A stretch of DNA of 64,000 bases from Variovorax sp. N23 (GTDB lineage Bacteria > Pseudomonadota > Gammaproteobacteria > Burkholderiales > Burkholderiaceae_C): NCBI RefSeq assembly GCF_025486315.1, contig NZ_JAOOPY010000002.1, positions 62,001 to 126,000 on the forward strand. The letters run 5' to 3'. Of the stretch, positions 27,664 through 35,776 are shown one piece after another. A model generated the notes under the pieces. That model was not told the origin of the DNA. It worked only from the letters and a program-made list of their open reading frames with translations, and searched no databases. The position numbers and the translations under genes were made by a program. The first letter of the stretch is position 1. Each line of letters starts with the position of its first letter.

Positions 27664-28383
27664 ATGAGCGATGCGACATCCCCTTTCGCCTTCAGCCAGT
27701 TCGTCCCGGGTTTCGACTTCCTGAAGAACCTTGCCGGCGGCGCGAACCCGGGCGGCGGCGCCGTGCCCGGCATGCCGAGCCTGTCGAGCTGGGTGGCGCC
27801 GACGCTGTCGGTCGAAGAGGTCGACAAGCGCATCCAGGAACTCAAGACGGTCCAGTACTGGCTCGAGCAGAACGGCCACGCGCTCAAGGCAACCATCCAG
27901 GCGCTCGAGGTGCAGAAGATGACGCTGTCGACCCTGCGCGGCATGAACGTGCAGATGGAAGACCTGGCCAAGGTCTTCACCCGCGCGGCCGCCGCCGCGG
28001 AGCCGACGGCGCCCCCGGCCGCACCGCCCAGCGCGCCGGCTGCAGCGGCGGCCCCCGAAGAGGCCGAGGCTGAGCCGTCGTCGGCCACACCGCCGCACAA
28101 GAGCGGCAAGAGCGCCAAGAGCGCCGCCGCCGCCGCCGCGCCCGGCGTGGTCGATCCGCTGCAATGGTGGAACGCGCTCACGCAGCAGTTCCAGCAGATC
28201 GCCCAGACCGCCATGCAGGACGCCGGCCACTCGAAGATGCTCGGTGGTGCCGATGCGCCCGTGGCGCGGCCGGCTGCCGCGGCCAAGAAGGCGGCAGCCG
28301 GTAAGAAGGCCACGAAGCCCTCGCAATCGACGAAGACCACCGCGCGCAAGACGCCGGCCGCATCGCGCTCACGCAGCCGATGA
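27664..28383 (+). CDS. phaM: PhaM-type polyhydroxybutyrate granule protein
   Basis: The product is 239 residues. The N-terminal part (about 1-110) matches the PhaM domain: FAFSQFVPGFDFLKNL, SLSSWVAPTLSVEEVDKRI and EVQKMTLSTLRGMN, with a helical region. The C-terminal tail (about 205-239) is rich in Ala and Lys (AAKKAAAGKKATK). In Ralstonia, PhaM activates PHB synthase and its basic tail binds DNA, so granules are shared between daughter cells. The tail here is consistent with the same double function. No pha synthesis genes lie in the window. Confidence 0.88.
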   Translation: MSDATSPFAFSQFVPGFDFLKNLAGGANPGGGAVPGMPSLSSWVAPTLSVEEVDKRIQELKTVQYWLEQNGHALKATIQALEVQKMTLSTLRGMNVQMEDLAKVFTRAAAAAEPTAPPAAPPSAPAAAAAPEEAEAEPSSATPPHKSGKSAKSAAAAAAPGVVDPLQWWNALTQQFQQIAQTAMQDAGHSKMLGGADAPVARPAAAAKKAAAGKKATKPSQSTKTTARKTPAASRSRSR

Positions 28384-28423
28384 AGCCGTCTTGCGCCCAC
28401 CCCGAACATTCCGGACCCCGCGC

Positions 28424-29686
28424 ATGAAACTCTTTCCCACCGGCCACGCCACCCATCCGCAATGGATCATGGCCGCCGGTCTCGCCCTGGCCCAGGTGCG
28501 CGCGCAGATGGCGCTGCCCGAATACGCCTCCGCGCCGACGCTGGGCCTGCTCTACATCACCGACCACTACGCGGACCACGCGCAGGAGATCCTCGACCAC
28601 CTGAGCGCCGAGCTGCCGGAGGTGACCGACTGGTCCGGCACCGTCGCCGTCGGCGTGGCCGCCAACAACGCCGAGTACTTCGATGAGCCGGCGTTGAGCC
28701 TGATGCTGTGTGCGCTGCCGAGCGACCAGTACCGCGTGTTTTCGGGGGTGGCGCCGCTGGGCAGTTCGGAGATGGCCGGCTTCGAGGCGCACACGGCACT
28801 GGTCCATGCCGACCCGCGCACGCACGAGCTGGCCGAACTGATCGGCGAGATGGCCGGGCGCACCGACACCGGCTACCTGTTCGGCGGCCTCTCCTCGGGG
28901 CGCGACGAATCGCTGCAGTTCGCGATCGGCGGCAACGGCAACATCCGCGGCCACGGCGCGGCCGGTGGCGTTTTTTCGGGCGGCATGTCGGGCGTGCTGT
29001 TCGGCGAAGGTGTGCGGCTGGTGTCGCGCGTCACACAGGGCTGCCAGCCGGTGTCGCGCGAACGCGAGATCACCGAGGCCGACGGCAACCTGCTGCTCAA
29101 GCTCGACGGCGAGCCGGCGCTCGACATGCTGCTGTCTGACCTGAACGTGTCGCTCGACGAGCCGCAGACGGCGATCGAAGCGGTGCGTGCGACGCTGGTG
29201 GGCCTGGTCGACGCGGGCAGCGACGGCATCCGCCGCACCGGCGACCTGGGGTCCGACGTGCTGGTGCGCCACATCATCGGGCTCGACCCGACGCGCCGCG
29301 GCATCGCGATCGCCGATGTGGCCGAAGCCGGCATGCGCATGAGCTTCTGCCGGCGCAACGCGCAGGCCGCGCGCGCCGACCTGATGCGCATCTGCGCCGA
29401 GATCCGCGAGGAACTCGAGCCCGAGGAGCAGACGCTCGCGACCGCACGCGCGGTGGCCGCCGGCGAGGCCGAGGCCGCCCCGCATCCGGCGCGCCGCGTG
29501 GCCGGTGCGGTGTACGTCAGCTGCTCGGGCCGCGGCGGGCCGCACTTCGGCGCGCCCAACGCCGAGATGCAGATCGTCCGGCATGCGCTGGGCGACGTGC
29601 CGCTGACCGGCTTCTTCGCGGCCGGCGAGATCGCCCGCCACCACGTCTACGGTTACACCGGCGTGCTGACGGTCTTCGTCGCCTGA
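28424..29686 (+). CDS. FIST domain sensory protein
   Basis: This 420-residue protein has a FIST N domain (about 30-240) and a FIST C domain (about 250-400, with SCSGRGGPHFGAPNAE near residue 365). FIST domains are thought to bind small ligands, possibly amino acids, and often occur in signalling proteins. This one carries no kinase or cyclase output domain and no transmembrane segment, so it would be a stand-alone sensor. Its stop is immediately followed by that of the convergent DadA-family gene, with no spacer. Confidence 0.88.
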   Translation: MKLFPTGHATHPQWIMAAGLALAQVRAQMALPEYASAPTLGLLYITDHYADHAQEILDHLSAELPEVTDWSGTVAVGVAANNAEYFDEPALSLMLCALPSDQYRVFSGVAPLGSSEMAGFEAHTALVHADPRTHELAELIGEMAGRTDTGYLFGGLSSGRDESLQFAIGGNGNIRGHGAAGGVFSGGMSGVLFGEGVRLVSRVTQGCQPVSREREITEADGNLLLKLDGEPALDMLLSDLNVSLDEPQTAIEAVRATLVGLVDAGSDGIRRTGDLGSDVLVRHIIGLDPTRRGIAIADVAEAGMRMSFCRRNAQAARADLMRICAEIREELEPEEQTLATARAVAAGEAEAAPHPARRVAGAVYVSCSGRGGPHFGAPNAEMQIVRHALGDVPLTGFFAAGEIARHHVYGYTGVLTVFVA

Positions 29687-30913
29687 TCAGCCCTTCGCGA
29701 AGGCGAATTCGACCTCGGGCGACATCCCGCTGACGATGCGGGCGATCGACTTGCCGGCGCCGCAGGCGTGGATCCAGCCCGGCGCGCCCGGTGCGACGTT
29801 CAGGAACAGGTTGCGCCTGCGGGTGCGGCCGATCAACGGCAGGCCGCTGGCGCTGCGGGCGTAGGGCGTGGTGGTCAGCACCGCGCCGCGCGCATCGACC
29901 AGGCCGGGGAACAGGGTCTCGACCCGCGCGAGCATGCGCGCCAGCCGCACGTCGTCGCGCAGCGCGGCAGCGGCACTCTCGGCCCGCACCGTCGTCCATA
30001 CCCGCAGCCGGTCGCCGTCCGGCGTCGTGACGCGCTGCAGGCGCAGCCGGCTGCCCAGGTCCTGCAGCATGACCTGCGGCGCCCGCTCCGGGTTCTTCAG
30101 CGGCAGCAGCACCGAATGCTCGTGGACCAGCCGCAGCCGCAGCGGCACGCCCAGCCCCTGCGCCACCGGCGCGCTGCCGCTGCCCAGGGCCATCACGTAG
30201 GCGTCGGCACGCAGCGTGGTGCGTTCGCCGTCGGCGTTGCGCAGTTCGACATGGTCGACCCGGCCCTCGCGTGCATGCAGCTGGGTCACCGTGTGGTTCA
30301 TGAGGAAGTGCACCCCGGCGGCACGGCACATGAAGATGGCGCTGCCGACGAAGCCGCTGGCATCGGACGAGGTGCCTTCGCGCGTGAAGGCGGCGCCGGC
30401 GAGCTGGCCGCGCAGGGGTTCGAGCGAGGGCTCGATGCGCAGGGCTTCGTCCGCCGAGAGCAGGTGCAGCACGCAGCCCAGCGCATGGAGGCGCGGCACA
30501 CCGCGCGCGAATTGCTCGAAGGCCTCGGTGTCGGTGTAGATCCGCATCCAGCCTGCGCCCCGGGGCGGCTGCGTCACGCCCGCCTCGCGACCCAGCGCAC
30601 GCACGCTTTCACGGCTGTAGGCGCTCAGGCGCGCCAGATGTTCCATGCGTTCCGTGGGCCGATGGGCGGCGCCGGTCAGGTAGCCGGTCCAGCCGTGCAC
30701 GCGGTTGCGCACGCGCTCGAACGCGGAGCGCCACAGGGCGCCGGGACGTTGGGCGGGCGGGGTGTCGGCGGGCGAGGGCGTTTCGACCAGACCCCGCACC
30801 TTGGCCGCGGGCGTGCCGTGGCGGTCGATCACGGTCACCTCGTGGCCGAGTTGCTGGAGGTAGTAGGCCGAAGCGACGCCAAGCAGCCCGCCGCCCAGAA
30901 CAATCACGCGCAT
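29687..30913 (-). CDS. DadA-family FAD amino-acid dehydrogenase/oxidase under a glycine riboswitch
   Basis: The product from the ATG at 30913 is 408 residues. It starts with the FAD dinucleotide motif VLGGGLLGVASAYYL and VIDRHG, and ends with a second FAD contact region GLPLIGRTRRRNLFLNVAPGAPGW. This is the DAO/DadA fold: D-amino acid dehydrogenases, glycine and sarcosine oxidases. The leader carries a glycine riboswitch on the same strand, which argues for glycine or a glycine-like imino acid as the physiological substrate rather than D-alanine. An AAGGA site lies seven bases before the ATG. Substrate unproven. Confidence 0.85.
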   Translation of the reverse strand: MRVIVLGGGLLGVASAYYLQQLGHEVTVIDRHGTPAAKVRGLVETPSPADTPPAQRPGALWRSAFERVRNRVHGWTGYLTGAAHRPTERMEHLARLSAYSRESVRALGREAGVTQPPRGAGWMRIYTDTEAFEQFARGVPRLHALGCVLHLLSADEALRIEPSLEPLRGQLAGAAFTREGTSSDASGFVGSAIFMCRAAGVHFLMNHTVTQLHAREGRVDHVELRNADGERTTLRADAYVMALGSGSAPVAQGLGVPLRLRLVHEHSVLLPLKNPERAPQVMLQDLGSRLRLQRVTTPDGDRLRVWTTVRAESAAAALRDDVRLARMLARVETLFPGLVDARGAVLTTTPYARSASGLPLIGRTRRRNLFLNVAPGAPGWIHACGAGKSIARIVSGMSPEVEFAFAKG

Positions 30914-31000
30914 GGTCCAAATCCTTGTGGGATGGCACAAACGGCGGATGCACGACAAGCTGTGTGGTCGCTGGTCGGATCCGGGGTTCGGGTTGCCGCT

Positions 31001-31097
31001 CCCTCTGTCCTTGGTACCTGAGAGATTCGCCCGCACGCGACGTGCGACGGGGTTGCTCCTTCGGTGCATCGCGCCAGGGCGATGGCTCTCCAGACGG
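31001..31097 (-). ncRNA. Glycine riboswitch (gcvT type), single clear aptamer
   Basis: Read on the minus strand, the leader contains CTGGAGAGCC, then CACCGAAGGAGCAA, then GAATCTCTCAGGTACCAAGG and GACAGAGGG. These are the conserved core elements of the glycine aptamer, in the right order and spacing. GGAGAG pairs with CTCTC to close P1. About 88 bases separate it from the dadA-like ATG and would hold the expression platform. Upstream, a GCAGGAGAGCGGG segment (about 31176-31196) could be the remnant (ghost) of a first aptamer. I see only weak resemblance there. Confidence 0.9.
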
Positions 31098-31264
31098 CTA
31101 GATCAATAGACGCAGTCATCGAACCGGCATGCGGTTCACCTCGGCGTTCATGGGAGTTTGCGCGTACGGTGGGGTGAGAACACCCGCTCTCCTGCAGACC
31201 TGGAGTTTACCCTTGTTGACAATTTGGTGCGGCTGGCCGTTCGGCCTATGTGACGATGTGGTTT
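31098..31264. other. Riboswitch upstream leader region
   Basis: These 167 bases separate the riboswitch from the HTH gene stop (31265). They should hold the promoter of the riboswitch transcript on the minus strand, for example around TTGTCAACAAGGGTAAACT (31209-31227, reverse strand). They also hold the possible degenerate first aptamer. I see no coding potential. Confidence 0.45.
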
Positions 31265-32032
31265 TCAGGGCGCTCGCACGGCGCTGGCGGGTTTGGCGTC
31301 GCTGCGGCGCAGGCGCGTGAAGGCCTCGAACTCCCAGTTGCGCATGCCCAGGAGCAGGGTGTAGCCCTCGCGGTCGTTGGGTGAGAGCTTCTGGTCGGTC
31401 TGGTGCTGCTGCGCGAAATCCTGCGCCACCCGCTGCAGCCGCTCGAGGAAGGAGGGCGCCAGGGCCCGGCTGATCGAGCCGTGCACCAGCAGCAGGCCCT
31501 CGGCCGGGCCGTCGAAGCCGCCGCGGTAGTAGTCGAGCACCACGTTCTCGCGGAAGAAGTCCATGACCGGCCCGTGCGGCCGCCAGCGGAAGGTCTTGGC
31601 CAGCTTGAGCCGGTAGCGATTGAGCGGCCGCAGCTCGATGATGCCGATGCGGTCGAGCTGCACCAGGCAGGCGATGCATTCCGCTTCGGTGATGCGGTAG
31701 GCCGCCACGATCTGCTCCAGCGTCCATTGGCTCAGCACGTTGATGGCCACCAGCAGCAGCTTCTTGTCGCGCACCACCGCCTTCTCCTGCTCCTGCGTCA
31801 GCTCGCGCAGCAGCGGCTGGGCGTCGGCCACGCGGCGGGCCAGCTCGGCGAAGTCGATCTTGAGCGCCCGGCAGATGGCGTCGACCCGGCTCAGCGGCAT
31901 GTCGCCCTTGGCCAGCATCCGCTTGACGCTGGATTCAGCCATGCCCAGACCGCGCGCCAGATCGGCGTAGGTCATGCGGGCGCTCTTGAGTTCGTTCTTC
32001 ACGGCCTGGACGAGGTCGATGGTGGTGCTCAT
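31265..32032 (-). CDS. HTH (XRE-like) regulator with C-terminal sensor-like region
   Basis: This 255-residue protein has an N-terminal XRE-type helix-turn-helix (about residues 5-65: TYADLARGLGMAESSVKRMLA) and a 190-residue C-terminal part. The latter includes a second possible winged helix (LSQWTLEQIVAAYRITEAECIACLVQLDRIGIIEL, about 105-140) and a conserved-looking FRWRPHGPVMDFFRENVVLDYY. The gene is divergent from the lipid operon starting at 32161. Two copies of a 19-bp motif stand between them, one beginning 16 bases from this start, so it probably represses itself and the operon. The signal it senses is unknown. Confidence 0.87.
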   Translation of the reverse strand: MSTTIDLVQAVKNELKSARMTYADLARGLGMAESSVKRMLAKGDMPLSRVDAICRALKIDFAELARRVADAQPLLRELTQEQEKAVVRDKKLLLVAINVLSQWTLEQIVAAYRITEAECIACLVQLDRIGIIELRPLNRYRLKLAKTFRWRPHGPVMDFFRENVVLDYYRGGFDGPAEGLLLVHGSISRALAPSFLERLQRVAQDFAQQHQTDQKLSPNDREGYTLLLGMRNWEFEAFTRLRRSDAKPASAVRAP

Positions 32033-32047
32033 GGAAGACGAGTCCTT

Positions 32048-32066
32048 GGTACTGTTTTTCGATACC
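32048..32066 (+). promoter_or_regulatory. Operator-like 19-bp motif, site 1
   Basis: GGTACTGTTTTTCGATACC has GGTA/TACC ends spaced by 11 bases. It is identical at 16 of 19 positions to the reverse complement of site 3 at 35662-35680. It begins 16 bases from the start codon of the HTH regulator, in the regulator-operon spacer. Confidence 0.6.
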
Positions 32067-32087
32067 GATCGGCTTGGATTGGCAGAC

Positions 32088-32106
32088 CGTATCGATTTTC
32101 GATGCC
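32088..32106 (+). promoter_or_regulatory. Operator-like 19-bp motif, site 2 (weaker)
   Basis: CGTATCGATTTTCGATGCC shares the core TTTTCGAT-CC with site 1 and contains the inverted repeat ATCGA-TTT-TCGAT (32091-32103). It lies exactly 40 bases from site 1, about four helical turns, and 55 bases before the start of the operon gene at 32161. Confidence 0.5.
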
Positions 32107-32160
32107 AAATTGTTCCGGTGGCAACTAGATTCCGCTCCCACCGCACCACCGGAGTCCACC

Positions 32161-33048
32161 ATGCATCGATCCAAGCGCTTCCCGACCTGGCCGCTGTTCC
32201 AACGCCTGGCGCCGCAGCTCGCGCCACTGGAGGGGCGCGAGCGCGCGCTGCTCTGGCTCGTCGCGGCCTTCGTGCTGGTCGCCTGCTTCGGGCCGGCGGT
32301 GCCCGACCCCACGTCGGCGACCGGCGCCGGCTTCGCGGACATGCGGGCCTGGCACGGCCTGCCCTTCGCGATGGACGTGGCGAGCAACCTGCCGTTCGCG
32401 GTCTTCGGGGTCTGGGGCCTGTTGCGGCTGCGGCGCTTCGACACGCTGCACGAGCGCCTGCGCTCGGCCGGCGCGCTCGACTGCGCCTGGCTGTTCTTCG
32501 CCGGGTTGGTCTTCACGGCGGCCGGCTCGGTCTTCTATCACCTGCAGCCCGACGCGCTGCGGCTCGCGGCCGACCGCGCCGGCATGGCGATCGCCTTCGC
32601 CGGCATGCTCGGCCTGGCGGTGTGCGAGCGGGTGAGCCTGCGCGCCGGCTGGCCGGCGGCCTGCGTGGCCTTCGCAGGCGGCCTGATGGCGGTGACGGTC
32701 TACCACGAGCGCGGCGACGTGCTGCCCTGGGCGGTGGTGCAGTTCGGCGGCATGGCGCTGGTGCTGGGGCTCGCGCTGCTGCGGCCGGTGCCGGGCGCGA
32801 TGGGCCTCAAGCTCGGCGCGGTCATCTTCTTCTATGCCGCGGCCAAGCTCCTCGAGCTGGGCGATCACTGGGTCTTCGAGGCGACCGGCCAGATCGTCTC
32901 GGGCCACACGCTCAAGCACCTGGTCGCGGCCTGCGCGGCCTGGCCGGTGCTGCAGGCGGTCGACGGGTTGACGTGTCGGGCCCTGCGGCACAATCCACGC
33001 GCCGCCGCCATGACGGCCCGAGGAGCCCCGACAGGGACATTCGAATGA
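32161..33048 (+). CDS. CREST-superfamily (ceramidase-like) membrane protein
   Basis: This 295-residue protein has about seven hydrophobic segments. It carries the spaced metal-ligand motifs of the CREST superfamily: GSVFYHLQPD with S-x3-H near residue 120, then the Asp in LAADRAGMAIAF, and HTLKHLVAACAAWP near residue 260. These match alkaline ceramidases and related membrane amidases. It probably hydrolyses an amide or ester in a membrane lipid, but bacterial substrates are unknown. It is the first gene of a three-gene operon and ends with an ATGA overlap with the next gene. A TTG start at 32074 would place operator-like DNA in the coding region and is rejected. Confidence 0.75.
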   Translation: MHRSKRFPTWPLFQRLAPQLAPLEGRERALLWLVAAFVLVACFGPAVPDPTSATGAGFADMRAWHGLPFAMDVASNLPFAVFGVWGLLRLRRFDTLHERLRSAGALDCAWLFFAGLVFTAAGSVFYHLQPDALRLAADRAGMAIAFAGMLGLAVCERVSLRAGWPAACVAFAGGLMAVTVYHERGDVLPWAVVQFGGMALVLGLALLRPVPGAMGLKLGAVIFFYAAAKLLELGDHWVFEATGQIVSGHTLKHLVAACAAWPVLQAVDGLTCRALRHNPRAAAMTARGAPTGTFE

Positions 33049-34982
33049 CAACACCCGCCGCCGCTGCTTCGACCGAGGTCCACGCGAACCAGTTCGCCCT
33101 GCTGGGCCAGCGGCGCTTCGCCCCCTTCTTCTGGACGCAGTTCGCCGGCGCGGCCAACGACAACCTCTTCAAGTTCGCCTTCACCGTGATGGTGACCTAC
33201 CAGCTCCAGCTGAGCTGGATGCCGCCGGCCATGGCGGGCCTGGCGATCGGCGCGCTCTTCATCCTGCCCTTCCTGCTGTTCTCTGCGACCGCCGGGCAGC
33301 TGACCGACAAGTTCGACAAGACGAGGATGATCCGCGTCGTCAAGAACCTCGAGATCGCCATTATGGCGATCGCCGCCTGGGGTTTCGTGCGGGCCGACGC
33401 TGCCGTGCTGCTGGGCTGCGTGTTCCTCATGGGCCTGCATTCCACGCTGTTCGGCCCGGTCAAGTTCGCCTACCTGCCGCAGGTGCTCGACGCGCGCGAG
33501 CTCACCGGGGGCAACGGCATGGTCGAGATGGGCACCTTCGTCGCCATTCTGCTCGGCCAGGTGGCCGGTGGCCTGCTGGTGGCGCTGCCGGGCATCGGCC
33601 ACACGACGGTGGCGGTGGCGTGCGTGGGGCTGGCGCTGGTGGGGCGCGGCGTGGCACAGGCGATCCCGGCCGCGCCGGCGACCGATCCGAACCTCGTCAT
33701 CAACTGGAATCCGTTCAGCGAAACCTGGCGCAACCTGAAGCTGGCGCACGGCAACATCGTCGTCTTCCGTTCGCTGCTGGGCATCTCGTGGATGTGGTTC
33801 TTCGGCGCGGTGTTCCTGAGCCAGTTCCCGAGCTTCGCCAAGGAGGTGCTGCACGGCAACGAGCAGGTCGCCTCGCTGCTGCTGGTGGTGTTCTCGATCG
33901 GCATCGGCATCGGCTCGCTGCTGTGCGAGACGCTCAGCCGCCGCCAGGTCGAGATCGGCCTGGTGCCGCTCGGCGCCATCGGCATGAGCGTGTTCGCGAT
34001 CGACCTGTACTTCGCTTCGCGCGGCCTGCCGGCGGTGCCGGAGATGGGCCTGGGCGCGTTCGTGGCGCAGGCGGCGCATTGGCGCGTGATGGCCGACCTC
34101 GGCCTGCTGTCGCTCTTCGCCGGGCTCTACAGCGTGCCGATGTACGCGCTCATTCAACTGCGCAGCCAGCCGACGCACCGCGCGCGCATCATCGCGGCGA
34201 ACAACATCCTCAACGCGCTCTTCATGATCGCCAGCTCGGTCATCGCCGGCGCGCTGCTCAAGGCCGGCTTCACCATCCCGCAGATCTTCCTGTTCACCGG
34301 CATCGCCAACGCGGTGGTGGCCTTCTACATCTTCATGCTGGTGCCCGAATACCTGCTGCGTTTCGTGTCCTGGCTGCTGTCGCACTTCATCTACCGCTTC
34401 CGCATCCGCGGCGACGAGCACATCCCGACCGAGGGCGCGGCGGTGCTGGTGTGCAACCACGTGAGCTTCATCGACGCCGTGCTGCTGATGGCGGCCAGCC
34501 CGCGGCCGATCCGCTTCATCATGGACCACCGCATCTTCCGTGTGCCGGTGCTGGGCTGGCTCTTCAGGCTGGCCAAGGCGATCCCGATCGCGCCGCAGAA
34601 GGACGACCCGGTCGCCTACGAACGCGCCTTCGCGCAGGCGGTCGACGTGCTGCGTGAAGGCGACCTGCTCGCCATCTTCCCCGAGGGCGCCATCACCCGC
34701 GACGGCACGCTGCAGCCCTTCAAGGGCGGCGTGATGAAGATCCTCGGCGCCGCCCGTGCCGAGGGCATGGATCCGCCGGTCATCCCGATGGCGCTGACCA
34801 ACCTCTGGGGCTCCTTCTTCAGCCGCATCGAACAGCGCGACGGACAGAACGTCGCCATGGTGCGGCCGTTCCGCCGGGGGCTGTTCAGCCGCGTGGGGCT
34901 CAACGTCGGGCCGGCCGTGCCCGGCTTGGAGGTGCAGCCCGAATCGCTCCAGTCGCGCGTCAGCGGGCTGCTCGCTGCTTGA
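33045..34982 (+). CDS. MFS transporter-acyltransferase fusion (LplT/PlsC-like)
   Basis: The product is 645 residues. The first 430 or so form a 12-segment major facilitator (opening FFWTQFAGAANDNLFKF, with TAGQLTDKFDK between segments), resembling the lysophospholipid flippase LplT. The last 200 residues are a PlsC-type acyltransferase with motif I NHVSFID (the HX4D catalytic pair), then FPEGAITRDG and VIPMAL. Such fusions are expected to bring lysophospholipids inward and reacylate them. It overlaps the preceding gene by four bases (ATGA) and the next by one base (TGATG). Functional reading from domain knowledge. Confidence 0.9.
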   Translation: MTTPAAAASTEVHANQFALLGQRRFAPFFWTQFAGAANDNLFKFAFTVMVTYQLQLSWMPPAMAGLAIGALFILPFLLFSATAGQLTDKFDKTRMIRVVKNLEIAIMAIAAWGFVRADAAVLLGCVFLMGLHSTLFGPVKFAYLPQVLDARELTGGNGMVEMGTFVAILLGQVAGGLLVALPGIGHTTVAVACVGLALVGRGVAQAIPAAPATDPNLVINWNPFSETWRNLKLAHGNIVVFRSLLGISWMWFFGAVFLSQFPSFAKEVLHGNEQVASLLLVVFSIGIGIGSLLCETLSRRQVEIGLVPLGAIGMSVFAIDLYFASRGLPAVPEMGLGAFVAQAAHWRVMADLGLLSLFAGLYSVPMYALIQLRSQPTHRARIIAANNILNALFMIASSVIAGALLKAGFTIPQIFLFTGIANAVVAFYIFMLVPEYLLRFVSWLLSHFIYRFRIRGDEHIPTEGAAVLVCNHVSFIDAVLLMAASPRPIRFIMDHRIFRVPVLGWLFRLAKAIPIAPQKDDPVAYERAFAQAVDVLREGDLLAIFPEGAITRDGTLQPFKGGVMKILGAARAEGMDPPVIPMALTNLWGSFFSRIEQRDGQNVAMVRPFRRGLFSRVGLNVGPAVPGLEVQPESLQSRVSGLLAA

Positions 34983-35650
34983 TGGGCGGGCTGCGCGACG
35001 CTTTCTGGGGCGCCCTCGGTGCGGTGCCGCCGGCGTTCTGGCACGCCTTCACCTGGCTGGGCGACAGCGGCCTGCTGCTGCCGGCGTCGGTGCTGATCGC
35101 GTTGCTGCTGTGGCTGTCGCCGGGCGGCGGCCGCTGGACCGCGTTCAGCTGGTGCCTGGCCTTCGGCGTCGGCGGGGCGGTGATCGTGGTGTCGAAGCTG
35201 GCCTTCCTGGGGTGGGGCGTGGGCAGCGCCCGGTTCAACTTCACGGGGTTCAGCGGCCACACGGCGATCAGCACCAGCGTGTGGTCGGTGGCCTTCTGGA
35301 TGGTCGCGGCGCGGCAGTCGCCCGCCGTGCGCCGCGTGGCGGTGGCGGCTGGCTGGGCCCTGGGCGCGGGCATCGGCGCCTCGCGTCTGGCGATCTTCGC
35401 GCACTCGGTGTCGGAGGTCGCGGCCGGCCTGCTGCTGGGCATCGCGATCTGCCTGGCGTTCCTGCGGCTGGTGCGCGCGCAGCCGGCGCCGCGCGTGCCG
35501 TGGCCGGTGATGCTGCTCGGGCTGCTGCTGCCGCTGGCCTTCCAGTCGCCGGGCGCGCCGGCGCCGACGCAGGATCTGCTCGAAGCCATCGCCGTCCGGC
35601 TGGCCGGCATCGAGCGCCCTTACACCCGGGACGATCTGCATCGGACGTGA
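34982..35650 (+). CDS. PAP2-superfamily membrane phosphatase
   Basis: This 222-residue membrane protein has several hydrophobic segments and PAP2 elements: FSGHTAISTS (motif C2, SGH) and ASRLAIFAHSVSEVAAG (motif C3, R and H). The KX6RP motif C1 is not obvious; SKLAFLGWGVGSARFNF occupies its place. It would dephosphorylate a lipid phosphate such as phosphatidate, PGP or undecaprenyl pyrophosphate. It is the third gene of the operon, with the ATG at 34982 embedded in the previous stop. Confidence 0.85.
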   Translation: MGGLRDAFWGALGAVPPAFWHAFTWLGDSGLLLPASVLIALLLWLSPGGGRWTAFSWCLAFGVGGAVIVVSKLAFLGWGVGSARFNFTGFSGHTAISTSVWSVAFWMVAARQSPAVRRVAVAAGWALGAGIGASRLAIFAHSVSEVAAGLLLGIAICLAFLRLVRAQPAPRVPWPVMLLGLLLPLAFQSPGAPAPTQDLLEAIAVRLAGIERPYTRDDLHRT

Positions 35651-35661
35651 GGTCTTGAATC

Positions 35662-35680
35662 GGTATCGAAATCCGGTACC
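35662..35680 (-). promoter_or_regulatory. Operator-like 19-bp motif, site 3
   Basis: On the minus strand the sequence is GGTACCGGATTTCGATACC, matching site 1 at 16 of 19 positions and sharing the following GAT. On the plus strand it is part of a longer inverted repeat, ATCGGTA...TACCGAT (35659-35683). It lies 12 bases after the PAP2 gene stop and about 97 bases before the start of the next operon. Confidence 0.6.
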
Positions 35681-35776
35681 GATGGCACTGTAATGGAGGC
35701 CTGGTGCATTGATATGCGCCTTTTCGGTAAGCTGAGGTCGATCATCTGATCACCTTCACAACGCCGCGAGGCTTTC

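Noticed and set aside
30904-31119. A 71-codon minus-strand frame across the DadA leader
   Set aside because: It overlaps the glycine riboswitch and has no protein-like features.
32074-32160. TTG start that would extend the ceramidase-like protein by 29 residues
   Set aside because: It would put operator-like site 2 inside the coding sequence, and the added residues look unrelated to a membrane-protein N-terminus.
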